NCBI GenBank assembly: GCA_001515185.1
Contig: LQHI01000036.1
Span: 1-5,964, forward strand
Reading direction: 5' to 3'
From: Hadesarchaea archaeon DG-33
Lineage (GTDB): Archaea > Hadarchaeota > Hadarchaeia > Hadarchaeales > Hadarchaeaceae
Length of the DNA stretch: 5,964 nt
This document shows, piece by piece, positions 1 to 5,683 of the stretch; the stretch's first letter is position 1, and every line of letters starts with the position of its first letter. The notes below the pieces were generated by a model. The model had not been told where the DNA came from and did not search any database. It saw only the letters and a program-made list of their open reading frames with translations. Both the position numbers and the translations under genes were made by a program.

Positions 1-327
1 CTCGAGACAACCCAAGTAGTTTCCGTTTTGAGCCCTCACTGCGAAGTACCGTATGTAAATTTTTTTGTTGTCTAAATCTATCCAGAATTCAGCGAAATCT
101 CTCCTGTTGTGTTTGAAATCCTCTATTATCTGGTTTACTTTGTGTAGGCTTTTCTTGGGGTGGCAGTCCTGAACCTTCCTGCCGAGAACAGCGGGAGAGC
201 GTGGAAATATTCTGGCGCCGTTTTTGTTGAAATATCGTACCGTATCGTCCTTGTCCAAAAAGGTTATCTCCACGGGCAATGTGTTCAGCAAGTCATCTAA
301 AATTTCTTTGTCGACTTTTCCTGTCAA
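1..327 (-). CDS. PAS domain protein of the DUF438-associated type, 5' part only (C-terminus outside window)
   Basis: Reading the minus strand from a TTG at 327 gives 109 codons without a stop to the window edge, so the C-terminus is missing. The protein opens with a short helix (VDKEILDDLLNTLP), then a PAS core: VEITFLDKDDTVRYFNK at about residues 19-35, IFPR at 40-43, GRKVQDCHP at 49-57, and a C-terminal sheet with FWIDL and IYIRYFAVR at about 81-98. The pattern 'LPVEITF-D--D-VRYF ... IFPR ... GR-VQ-CHP--S ... I-IRYFAVR' is that of the small PAS domain (PAS_10 type) found alone or after DUF438 and hemerythrin domains. Such domains are taken to sense a ligand or redox state; the ligand is unknown, and C55-H56 are candidate metal or haem contacts only by inference. 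TTG is chosen because a TAA lies seven codons upstream in frame, no ATG or GTG lies between, and AGGAAGTGG precedes it. The gene diverges from the DUF1122-like gene. Confidence 0.85.
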   Translation of the reverse strand, partial: MTGKVDKEILDDLLNTLPVEITFLDKDDTVRYFNKNGARIFPRSPAVLGRKVQDCHPKKSLHKVNQIIEDFKHNRRDFAEFWIDLDNKKIYIRYFAVRAQNGNYLGCLE

Positions 328-475
328 ATGTCCACTTCCTAATCGTTAATCTACCCATTAAATTTTGTTCGATAACTTTTTGAACTTTTGCATCTAAGTT
401 AGCACAAGCATCTTAAAATTTTTGTCAGAAAAATCGCATCATAATTGGAAAATTGATAAATAATGGGTGTAAAAA
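328..475. promoter_or_regulatory. Divergent intergenic region between PAS gene and DUF1122-like gene
   Basis: This AT-rich stretch of 148 bases separates two divergent genes and should hold both promoters. Rightward, an A/T-rich TATA-like element at 412-420 would place the transcript start near 443, and GGGTG at 465-469 lies 6 bases before the ATG at 476 as a ribosome binding site. Leftward, AGGAAGTGG at 340-332 serves the TTG start at 327, and a TATA-like stretch lies around 366-358. The ribosome binding sites are fairly clear; the TATA elements are guesses from base composition and spacing. Confidence 0.45.
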
Positions 476-1126
476 ATGTCGGAGATGCACCCGTCTGTAC
501 TGAACGAAAAAATATTGGACGGTTATACTCTCCACGTTGCCAATGTTTTCCCCGGGCGATTCGTAGAGGAAACAAACTTTGAATTGTACTTGAAATCCGC
601 CGATGGCGCGGTTTCTGAAAACCCTGTGGTAAAGGGTAAATATTTTTCTGGAAGGGGCAAGTTTTACAAACCTTGGCTGGAAATATACTACGACAACATT
701 TCAAGGTTCAAATCTTCAAAAACGGTGAACCTATCTGAGAATAATTTGGACGAGAAGTTGTTTAAACATCTCACGAGCCTTATTCCTTCTGGCTCACACA
801 TCATGGTGTTTTACTCGAACGACAAAGAAACGAGGAAAGGTTTGGAGAGAGGGGTCCCGGCACCAGCCACCCCGATTGGATATCTCTTATGGAAATCAGG
901 TTGCACATGGTTCAAGGACTGGTACTTTGCTGAGGGTTTTTTGGAAGGAGATGTAAAACTTCAGGGCAGTAAGCCCGTGAACGAAAAGTACAGGAACAAA
1001 AACTTGCTTGAAATTTCCAGAGTATTGGATGAGTTTTTGAAAAAGGAGAAAAGCGAGGACGAACTATTTGTGCGAGCCAGAAGACGGGCCAGAGAGATAA
1101 TTACATCTATAAAGAGCTTTCACTAG
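476..1126 (+). CDS. DUF1122-like family protein of unknown function
   Basis: A 216-residue soluble protein with no signal peptide or membrane segment. The strongest family mark is the block at about residues 102-168: a segment like 'IPSGSHIMVFYSNDKET', then GVPAPATPIGYLLWKSG, then TWFKDWYFAEGFLEG and KLQGSKP. I recognise this from memory as the DUF1122 family, mostly archaeal and uncharacterised; the assignment was not checked against a database. The N-terminal 100 residues are less distinctive. The C-terminus (about 173-214) is a charged helix rich in Lys, Arg and Glu, ending in RARRRAREIITSIKSFH. The ATG at 476 has a GGGTG ribosome binding site 6 bases upstream. The stop is TAG; the frame stays open for 15 further codons to a second TAG at 1172. 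The gene stands alone, divergent from the PAS gene and 149 bases upstream of wrbA on the same strand. No function should be assigned from this context. Confidence 0.8.
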   Translation: MSEMHPSVLNEKILDGYTLHVANVFPGRFVEETNFELYLKSADGAVSENPVVKGKYFSGRGKFYKPWLEIYYDNISRFKSSKTVNLSENNLDEKLFKHLTSLIPSGSHIMVFYSNDKETRKGLERGVPAPATPIGYLLWKSGCTWFKDWYFAEGFLEGDVKLQGSKPVNEKYRNKNLLEISRVLDEFLKKEKSEDELFVRARRRAREIITSIKSFH

Positions 1127-1275
1127 CCCAAAGAAGTGATCAGGCCGCCGAGAGAGGTACTACCTTTCAATTAGAGGTTGGTATAGTTTAGGTAATGTTG
1201 CGGGCCCGTGGCCTTGTACAAAAAATTTTAGGGATAAACTAACAAAATATATGTTGAATTAAGGAGAGGAAATCA
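1127..1275 (+). promoter_or_regulatory. Intergenic leader upstream of wrbA with candidate promoter and strong ribosome binding site
   Basis: No convincing gene is seen in these 149 bases. An A/T-rich TATA-like element at about 1220-1230 would give a start near 1252-1255, about 20 bases before the wrbA start. A second AT-rich stretch at 1243-1253 lies too close to the gene to leave room for the ribosome binding site. GGAGAGG at 1263-1269 is a clear Shine-Dalgarno sequence. A short G+C-rich segment at 1201-1214 resembles the first bases of a tRNA but has no partner strand. A 15-codon frame from ATG 1195 to 1242 is too short to support. Confidence 0.35.
1263..1269 (+). promoter_or_regulatory. 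Ribosome binding site that decides the wrbA start
   Basis: GGAGAGG ends 6 bases before the ACG at 1276, which is ideal spacing. It lies about 39 bases before the first in-frame ATG at 1309, far too distant to serve that codon. Together with protein homology it argues that translation begins at 1276. Confidence 0.75.
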
Positions 1276-1890
1276 ACGAAACCAAAAATTTTAGTTCTTT
1301 TCTATTCTATGTACGGCCACATTTTTTCCATTGGCAAGAAGGTCGCCGAAGGTGTTCGAGAGGCAGGCGGTGAACCGATCGTCAAACAGGTTGCAGAACT
1401 TCTCCCAGAAGAGTCCTGGAATGATGAGATAAGAAAAGCAAAAGAAACGATGAAAGAAATTTCAGTTGCTGACCCTAGAACAGACCTGAAAGGCATCAAT
1501 GGCTTGATCGTTGGTACACCGACCCGTTTCGGCGACATGGCGGCCCAGATGAGAAATTTCTGGGATCAGACCAGTGGTGACTGGATGACGGGCACACTCA
1601 TCGGAAAACCAGCAGCGGTATTCACTTCCACTGGCACCCAACATGGAGGACAGGAGACCACCATCATCTCAACCATGATAACGCTCCTGCATCATGGCTG
1701 TATTTTGGTCGGTTTGCCCTACTCTTTCAAGGAGCAAATGACGATGGAAGAAATAACAGGAGGCTCGCCATACGGAGCTTCAACCATCGCTGGCCCGATG
1801 GGCGAGCGCATGCCGTCAAAGAATGAATTTCAAATGGCAAAAGATTTGGGTAAACACCTGACAACGATTGCCAGAAAATTAATTCAATAG
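1276..1890 (+). CDS. wrbA: NAD(P)H:quinone oxidoreductase, WrbA family flavoprotein (apparent ACG start)
   Basis: WrbA proteins are flavodoxin-fold FMN enzymes that reduce quinones by two electrons with NAD(P)H, usually as cytosolic tetramers. Numbered from the ACG, the protein has 204 residues, close to the roughly 200 usual for the family. Strand 1 and the FMN phosphate loop read KILVLFYSMYGHI at 4-16; GTPTRFGDMAAQMRNFWDQT at 80-99 and STGTQHGGQE at 118-127 are the other flavin-contacting signatures, followed by GGSPYGASTIAG and a closing helix. The first in-frame ATG (1309) would delete strand 1 and half of the phosphate loop. An in-frame TGA at 1255 bounds the upstream side, and no ATG, GTG or TTG lies between it and 1309. 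The only codon fitted to the GGAGAGG site at 1263 is ACG at 1276. This is either a real non-AUG start or an ATG altered by mutation or sequencing error. The gene converges on htrA. Confidence 0.93.
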   Translation, partial: TKPKILVLFYSMYGHIFSIGKKVAEGVREAGGEPIVKQVAELLPEESWNDEIRKAKETMKEISVADPRTDLKGINGLIVGTPTRFGDMAAQMRNFWDQTSGDWMTGTLIGKPAAVFTSTGTQHGGQETTIISTMITLLHHGCILVGLPYSFKEQMTMEEITGGSPYGASTIAGPMGERMPSKNEFQMAKDLGKHLTTIARKLIQ

Positions 1891-1913
1891 TTGAATTTAG
1901 TTGCCTTGTTGTA

Positions 1914-1930
1914 ATGAAAGAAAACCCTAT
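1914..1930 (-). terminator. Possible T-rich terminator of htrA
   Basis: On the minus strand, 15 to 31 bases past the htrA stop, the sequence reads TAGGGTTTTCTTTCATT. Archaeal transcription commonly ends at T-rich tracts without a stem. The tract is interrupted and no hairpin is seen, so this is tentative. It lies in the 54-base gap between the convergent wrbA and htrA genes. Confidence 0.25.
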
Positions 1931-1944
1931 TTACTTTAGCGCTT

Positions 1945-2877
1945 TCATGGAGTCTTCTCAAGCACCGCTTCGACACTACACACATTCGAGTCTCGAAGAA
2001 TTCGTATTTCTACTTTTTCTCCAACCTTTCTTTTTTGAATTTCTTCCACCAGTTTTTCCGTGTTATTTGTGGCCTTACCGGCGAGTTCAAGAACAATATC
2101 GCCGGGAATTATTCCAGAATTGTCAGCGGGGCTGCCCGGCACCACTCTTGCAACAAGAACTCCTTTAGCGACGGGTAAACCATAGTAGGACGCGATTTCT
2201 CTGGTGACGGTTAATCCACTTACGCCAAGCCAAGGCCTAATCATGCCTTTGTGAGCAATTATATCCTCGGCGCATTTTTTAGCTAAGTTTATTGGAATAG
2301 CGAAGCCTATGCCCTGAGCGAAAGGGATAATCGCTGTATTGATGGCAACCACTTTCCCCTCAATATCAACTAGCGGCCCGCCACTATTTCCCGGGTTTAT
2401 GGCTGCGTCGGTTTGAACGAGATTTTCTATCACGCCTCGTTGAGATTCTATAGATCTGTTTAGAGCACTTATCACCCCCGAAGTAACTGTTGGGCCACCG
2501 GTTAGCCCGAAAGGATTGCCAATCGCAAAGACCCTTTGACCCACTTTTAATTTATCAGAATCGCCCAGTTCTGCGGCGGGGAGTTTTCCCTCCTTTACTT
2601 TGATGATAGCCACATCGTGGATTGAACATGTTCCCATCACTTCTCCTGATAGTGCATGTCCATCAACCATCGTCACGCCGATTTTCTCTGCACCCGTAAT
2701 AACATGATTGTTTGTCAAAATGTGGCCTTTTGAAATAATGGTTCCAGAACCCATTCCCTTAAGCGGGACTACTCTGTAGAACATGTGGTGGAGGAGCTTA
2801 ATCGTGCTTACGTTGACTACACTACGGCTTATTTTATCTAGCACTTCTAAAACTGACGCTTCATCATAATTCGGCAA
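1945..2877 (-). CDS. htrA: HtrA/DegP-like serine protease (trypsin-like domain plus one PDZ domain)
   Basis: An S1C-family serine protease of 310 residues, expected to degrade or refold damaged proteins. From the TTG at 2877, a trypsin-like domain covers about residues 10-205 with the full triad: His58 in ILTNNHVITGA, Asp88 in SIHDVAIIKV and Ser165 in NPGNSGGPLV. Other family marks are GMGSGTII, FAIGNPFGL, VTSGVIS, QTDAAINPG and GIGFAIPI. A single PDZ domain follows at about 215-310 (RPWLGVSG, VVPGSPADNSGIIPGDIVLEL). No signal peptide or membrane anchor is present, so it is probably cytoplasmic, unlike many exported relatives. TTG is chosen because GGTGG lies 8 bases before it and the protein then starts right at the usual family N-terminus. 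The open frame runs on to 3045, but that stretch overlaps korB and does not look like protein. A GTG at 2889 is an alternative without a ribosome binding site. The gene follows korB on the same strand after 82 bases. Confidence 0.93.
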   Translation of the reverse strand: MPNYDEASVLEVLDKISRSVVNVSTIKLLHHMFYRVVPLKGMGSGTIISKGHILTNNHVITGAEKIGVTMVDGHALSGEVMGTCSIHDVAIIKVKEGKLPAAELGDSDKLKVGQRVFAIGNPFGLTGGPTVTSGVISALNRSIESQRGVIENLVQTDAAINPGNSGGPLVDIEGKVVAINTAIIPFAQGIGFAIPINLAKKCAEDIIAHKGMIRPWLGVSGLTVTREIASYYGLPVAKGVLVARVVPGSPADNSGIIPGDIVLELAGKATNNTEKLVEEIQKRKVGEKVEIRILRDSNVCSVEAVLEKTP

Positions 2878-2885
2878 GTTATTTT

Positions 2886-2890
2886 CCACC
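2886..2890 (-). promoter_or_regulatory. Ribosome binding site for the htrA TTG start
   Basis: The minus strand reads GGTGG here, 8 bases before the TTG at 2877. None of the other possible starts nearby (TTG 2928, TTG 2904, GTG 2889) has such a site, so it decides the start in favour of 2877. Confidence 0.55.
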
Positions 2891-2929
2891 AAACTTTGGC
2901 ACAACCAAGAACATTTTTGGCGTTCCAAC

Positions 2930-2944
2930 TTATTATTTTTTTGC
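2930..2944 (-). promoter_or_regulatory. Candidate promoter of htrA in the korB-htrA gap
   Basis: The minus strand reads GCAAAAAAATAATAA, an A-rich stretch with a TATA-like ATAATAA part, about 55 bases upstream of the htrA start. A start of transcription about 25 bases downstream, near 2907, would leave a leader of about 30 bases holding the GGTGG site. The alternative is that htrA is read through from korAB. Confidence 0.25.
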
Positions 2945-2959
2945 TGATGCAGATTAAAT

Positions 2960-3811
2960 TTACATAAATTCTTGTAACACACTCTGAACCGAGGGCAACG
3001 GTTTTTCTTCGGCGAGCAATCGGTCACCCAGCAGCTGCTTTTCATAAATCTCCTTCTTCACTTGGTAAAAGATACCAATCGGGATACGGTCATTCCACTC
3101 CTTGGCCTTCTCCAATGCCGCCGCGAAGTCCTCCACATTGTGTCCTTCCTTGTTGAGGTCGTAGACTTTGGGCTTGAACTTTTCCAGAGTGGGGTTGAAG
3201 CTCGGACAATGCTGGAGGACATCGATGAAGGCGAAGCCCCTGTGTCGTACCGCCTGCAGGATGAGGGAGCGCAGGTGAGGTATATCCCCGGTGAAGCCCC
3301 GGGCCACGAACGTCGCGCCGCATGCCAGCATCAGGTGGAGCGGGTTAAGCGGGCTCTCGAAGCTCCCCTTGGGGACTGACTTGGTCTTGAACCCTATGGG
3401 AGTGGTGGGTGTGACCTGGGAAGTTGTCAGGGCGAAAACCTGATTATCGTGTACGATGAAGGTGGCGTCGAGATTTCTCCGGGCCGTGTGGATGAGGTGG
3501 CTGACCCCCTCGTCGTAAGCGTCGCCATCACCGGCAAACCCGATCACCTTCAGTCGCTGGTTCCCCACCTTCATCCCCATGAGGGGCGGCACTACCCTCC
3601 CGTGTAGGCAGTAGAAGCTGTTGACCTTGATGTAGTCGGATATCTTGCCGTGGCAGCCAATCCCGGAAGAGATGACGATCTGCTCCGACTTCACGTCCCC
3701 CGATTCCACGAGCTCGGCCATTACCTGCTTGACTACCGCGAGGATGTTGAAGTTACCGCATCCAAGGCACCAAGTGTTCTTGGCGGGACTGTCGAATTCC
3801 CTCACTTCCAC
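2960..3811 (-). CDS. korB: 2-oxoacid:ferredoxin oxidoreductase, beta subunit
   Basis: This subunit binds thiamine diphosphate and a [4Fe-4S] cluster and, with the alpha subunit, converts a 2-oxoacid and CoA to acyl-CoA, CO2 and reduced ferredoxin. From the GTG at 3811 it has 283 residues. Cluster cysteines are C15 and C18 (WCLGCGN), C53 (GIGCHGK) and C202 (QHCPSFNP), matching the four-cysteine pattern of archaeal two-subunit enzymes. The thiamine diphosphate/Mg site is GFAGDGDAYDEG at 91-102 with DN at 122-123. K56 after GCHG matches the lysine tied to 2-oxoacid binding in the Sulfolobus enzyme. The loop usually like GLTKGQ or GLTTGQ reads ALTTSQ (127-132), so the preferred 2-oxoacid (2-oxoglutarate, pyruvate or other) is not certain. 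GTG 3811 is supported by GGAGG 7 bases upstream; a GTG two codons later is less well spaced. The gene overlaps korA by 10 bases, suggesting coupled translation. The kor name reflects family, not proven substrate. Confidence 0.93.
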   Translation of the reverse strand: MEVREFDSPAKNTWCLGCGNFNILAVVKQVMAELVESGDVKSEQIVISSGIGCHGKISDYIKVNSFYCLHGRVVPPLMGMKVGNQRLKVIGFAGDGDAYDEGVSHLIHTARRNLDATFIVHDNQVFALTTSQVTPTTPIGFKTKSVPKGSFESPLNPLHLMLACGATFVARGFTGDIPHLRSLILQAVRHRGFAFIDVLQHCPSFNPTLEKFKPKVYDLNKEGHNVEDFAAALEKAKEWNDRIPIGIFYQVKKEIYEKQLLGDRLLAEEKPLPSVQSVLQEFM

Positions 3812-5493
3812 CCGAATGCCTCCTTTAGCTTCCCCGAGAGCCCCACGGGGTCGAAAGGCCTCCCGTCGTTCTTGAGTATCGCCTTCTCGATGTAGTGCCC
3901 CGTCTGCTCCCTGATAAGCGAGCGAAGCTGCCCGGTCATGTTGACCTCGACGCAGACGATGTCCTTTGCCTGCTTCAAGTGATCCTCCACGTCCCAAGTG
4001 GGGAAGGGGCTGAGGTACATAACCTGCAGGAACTTCAGCGGCTTGTCGATTAGCTGCATCGCATCGAGCGCCGCTCCCTTGGTTGATCCCCATGCAACCA
4101 CCAAATTCTCCGCTTTGGGGTCGCCGTGAATTTTGACCGTCTCTCGCTTCTTCAGGTCCTCGATTATCCCTTCCATCTTCCGCAGTCGTTTCTGCAGCAT
4201 GTTGGTCACGCCTTCGGGGGTTTCGATCGCGTATCCGTGCTCGTCGTGCTCGTAGCTCGAGACCTTGACCACAGCCCCAAGCGTTCCGGGGAAGACCATA
4301 GGGGAAACCCCGCTGTCGGTGAATTTGTATCGTTTGTACTCACCATCCCAACTTTCGGCGACACTGCTGGGCTCTACATTTACTTTGCGCTCATCAATCG
4401 CGATGCTCATGTAGCTCTCCAGCAGGTGCTTGTCCACCAGAACCACGACCGGGACTTGATACCTCCAAGCGAGGTTCATTGCTTCTCCACCCTTCACGAA
4501 CGCCTCCTCGGGATCTCCTGGTGCCACAACTATGCGGGGAAATTCTCCATGCCCAACGTGAAGAACGAACCTTAGGTCGGCCTGCGCAGTGTACGTAGGC
4601 ACTCCCACGGCAGGTGCCGGACGCTGCCCCACCACAAAGACCGCGGGTATCTCGGACTGGCCCGCCATGCTGAAGGCCTCCTGCATCAGCGCAAACCCAC
4701 CTCCAGCTGTGCCGACCATACACCTCGCCCCACCGTAGGCGACGCCCAGCGCCATGTTAGCCACCCCTATCTCATTCTCGGGATGAATCACCGCTATCCC
4801 GAGCTCATCCTGATGTGTCCCCATGAAGGAAAGGATCCGGGTAGAGGGCGTCATCGGGTAACCTATGTAAACTTTCATTCCGGCCTTGACTGCCCCGAGC
4901 GAGACAGCTTCGACCCCAGAGATGAAAGGAGTCGGGTCGCGCTTGACCGGCTCGAGCTTGAGGATTGGGTCGAAGTTCTGCTTGGCGTGGTCGAACCCCA
5001 TCTTTGCAAGCGTGATGTTTTTCTCGGCCCGTTTACCATAGGCCCAAGTCAAGATTTCGTTAACGGGCTCAAGGGGTATACCGTATAGGTGGGCGATGGC
5101 ACCAATCATGGCCGAGTTCCTCATTATCGGGATGCCCCCAACTTCCTTGACCATGCTAGAGAGCGGAATCGGGTAAGCCTTGTATGATCCTTTGTAACTC
5201 GCCTTGTCGCTGTCGAAGAGTACGAGGCCGTCCTTCGTCAATTCATTCTCGTGTCGGGATATTGTGTCTTGGTTAAGGGCTGCGACCAGCTCCACCGCTT
5301 CCAGATGGCTCCACACCTGATGATTTGAAGCCCTTACTTTGCAGAAGTTGTGGCCGCCGCGGATGAGAGATGGGTAGTCGTTTATGACGAAAGAGTAGAG
5401 GCCGAGGCGGTTGAATGCCTTGCCCAGGAGCTCTGCTGTCCGCATAACCCCGTCTCCCGCCTCTCCGCCAATGAGAAAAGAAATATCTTGCAT
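3802..5493 (-). CDS. korA: 2-oxoacid:ferredoxin oxidoreductase, fused gamma-alpha subunit
   Basis: A 563-residue subunit in which the gamma domain (about 1-180) is fused in front of the alpha domain (about 190-563), as in two-subunit 2-oxoacid:ferredoxin oxidoreductases. The gamma part shows GGEAGDGV at 9-16, YPSLIRGGHNFCKVR at 40-54 and a helix around RNSAMIGAIAHLYGI. The alpha part shows the family loop YPMTPST at 212-218 (usually YPITPS), HPENEIGVANMALGVAYGGAR at about 237-257 with the conserved glutamates, GTAGGGFALMQEAF at 261-274, QRPAPAVGVPTYTAQADL at 290-307 and GHGEFPRIVVAPG at 314-326. The C-terminal part (from about 430) ends with a region like VVAWGSTKGAALDA, the usual closing Rossmann-type domain. 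The ATG at 5493 begins right at the gamma-domain strand; its ribosome binding site is weak (AAAGGGC). The gene is first in transcription order, with korB following at once. No ferredoxin-like delta subunit is in the window, so a separate ferredoxin is the expected acceptor. Confidence 0.95.
   Translation of the reverse strand: MQDISFLIGGEAGDGVMRTAELLGKAFNRLGLYSFVINDYPSLIRGGHNFCKVRASNHQVWSHLEAVELVAALNQDTISRHENELTKDGLVLFDSDKASYKGSYKAYPIPLSSMVKEVGGIPIMRNSAMIGAIAHLYGIPLEPVNEILTWAYGKRAEKNITLAKMGFDHAKQNFDPILKLEPVKRDPTPFISGVEAVSLGAVKAGMKVYIGYPMTPSTRILSFMGTHQDELGIAVIHPENEIGVANMALGVAYGGARCMVGTAGGGFALMQEAFSMAGQSEIPAVFVVGQRPAPAVGVPTYTAQADLRFVLHVGHGEFPRIVVAPGDPEEAFVKGGEAMNLAWRYQVPVVVLVDKHLLESYMSIAIDERKVNVEPSSVAESWDGEYKRYKFTDSGVSPMVFPGTLGAVVKVSSYEHDEHGYAIETPEGVTNMLQKRLRKMEGIIEDLKKRETVKIHGDPKAENLVVAWGSTKGAALDAMQLIDKPLKFLQVMYLSPFPTWDVEDHLKQAKDIVCVEVNMTGQLRSLIREQTGHYIEKAILKNDGRPFDPVGLSGKLKEAFGWK
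3819..3823 (-). promoter_or_regulatory. Ribosome binding site of korB inside the end of korA
   Basis: The minus strand reads GGAGG within AAAGGAGGC, inside the last codons of korA and 7 bases before the GTG at 3811. It fixes the korB start within the overlap and supports re-initiation or direct loading there. The same bases also encode the KEA residues near the korA C-terminus. Confidence 0.8.
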
Positions 5494-5683
5494 TTCAGCC
5501 CTTTCAAAAGCCTCGTTTTACCCCAACGCCTTGTTTAAGTGTTTGTATCAAAGCCGTGCTTTCGAAAGAACCCGTCAAAACTTCAGACTTAAATCCCACT
5601 TCGCTTGAAAAAAGTGGCCCGGCGATAAATATCTTCATGATTCCTACAGTATCTTATTAATCTCCAAAAGATAAAATCATTGT
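5494..5683. promoter_or_regulatory. Divergent promoter region between korAB and RNase P RNA
   Basis: No gene is seen in these 190 bases. On the minus strand an A/T-rich element around 5541-5533 (CACTTAAAC) would give a korA transcript start near 5510, leaving a leader of under 20 bases. On the plus strand, ATCTTATTAAT at 5651-5661 lies about 27 bases before the expected start of the RNase P RNA and is the best TATA candidate for it. GATAAATAT at 5624-5632 is a second candidate. A weak inverted repeat (CCACTT 5596-5601 / AAGTGG 5612-5617) lies between. All assignments rest on spacing and composition. Confidence 0.4.

Noticed and set aside
399..704. Minus-strand open frame of 101 codons
   Set aside because: It is antisense to the DUF1122-like gene and its promoter, with no ribosome binding site or recognisable motif.
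1195..1242. Fifteen-codon frame before wrbA (MLRARGLVQKILGIN)
   Set aside because: It has no good ribosome binding site or comparative support, and is too short to call a leader peptide.
1221..1294. Direct repeat AAAAATTTTAG at 1221-1231 and 1284-1294
   Set aside because: An 11-base A/T-only repeat in AT-rich sequence is expected by chance, and the second copy encodes the conserved KIL of WrbA strand 1.
2878..3045. Upstream extension of the htrA frame to an ATG at 3045
   Set aside because: It overlaps the 3' end of korB, is polar and cysteine-rich without family resemblance, and lacks a ribosome binding site; TTG 2877 fits both the family N-terminus and the GGTGG site.
3812..4093. Upstream extension of the korB frame to an ATG at 4093
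   Set aside because: It lies wholly inside korA in another frame and has the Arg/Gly/Ala-rich look of an out-of-frame reading; the KorB fold begins just before WCLGCG.
4126..4723. Open frames on both strands inside korA (4126-4575 plus, 4394-4723 minus)
   Set aside because: They are out-of-frame readings of a G+C-rich gene with clear homology in its own frame; they show no family motifs.
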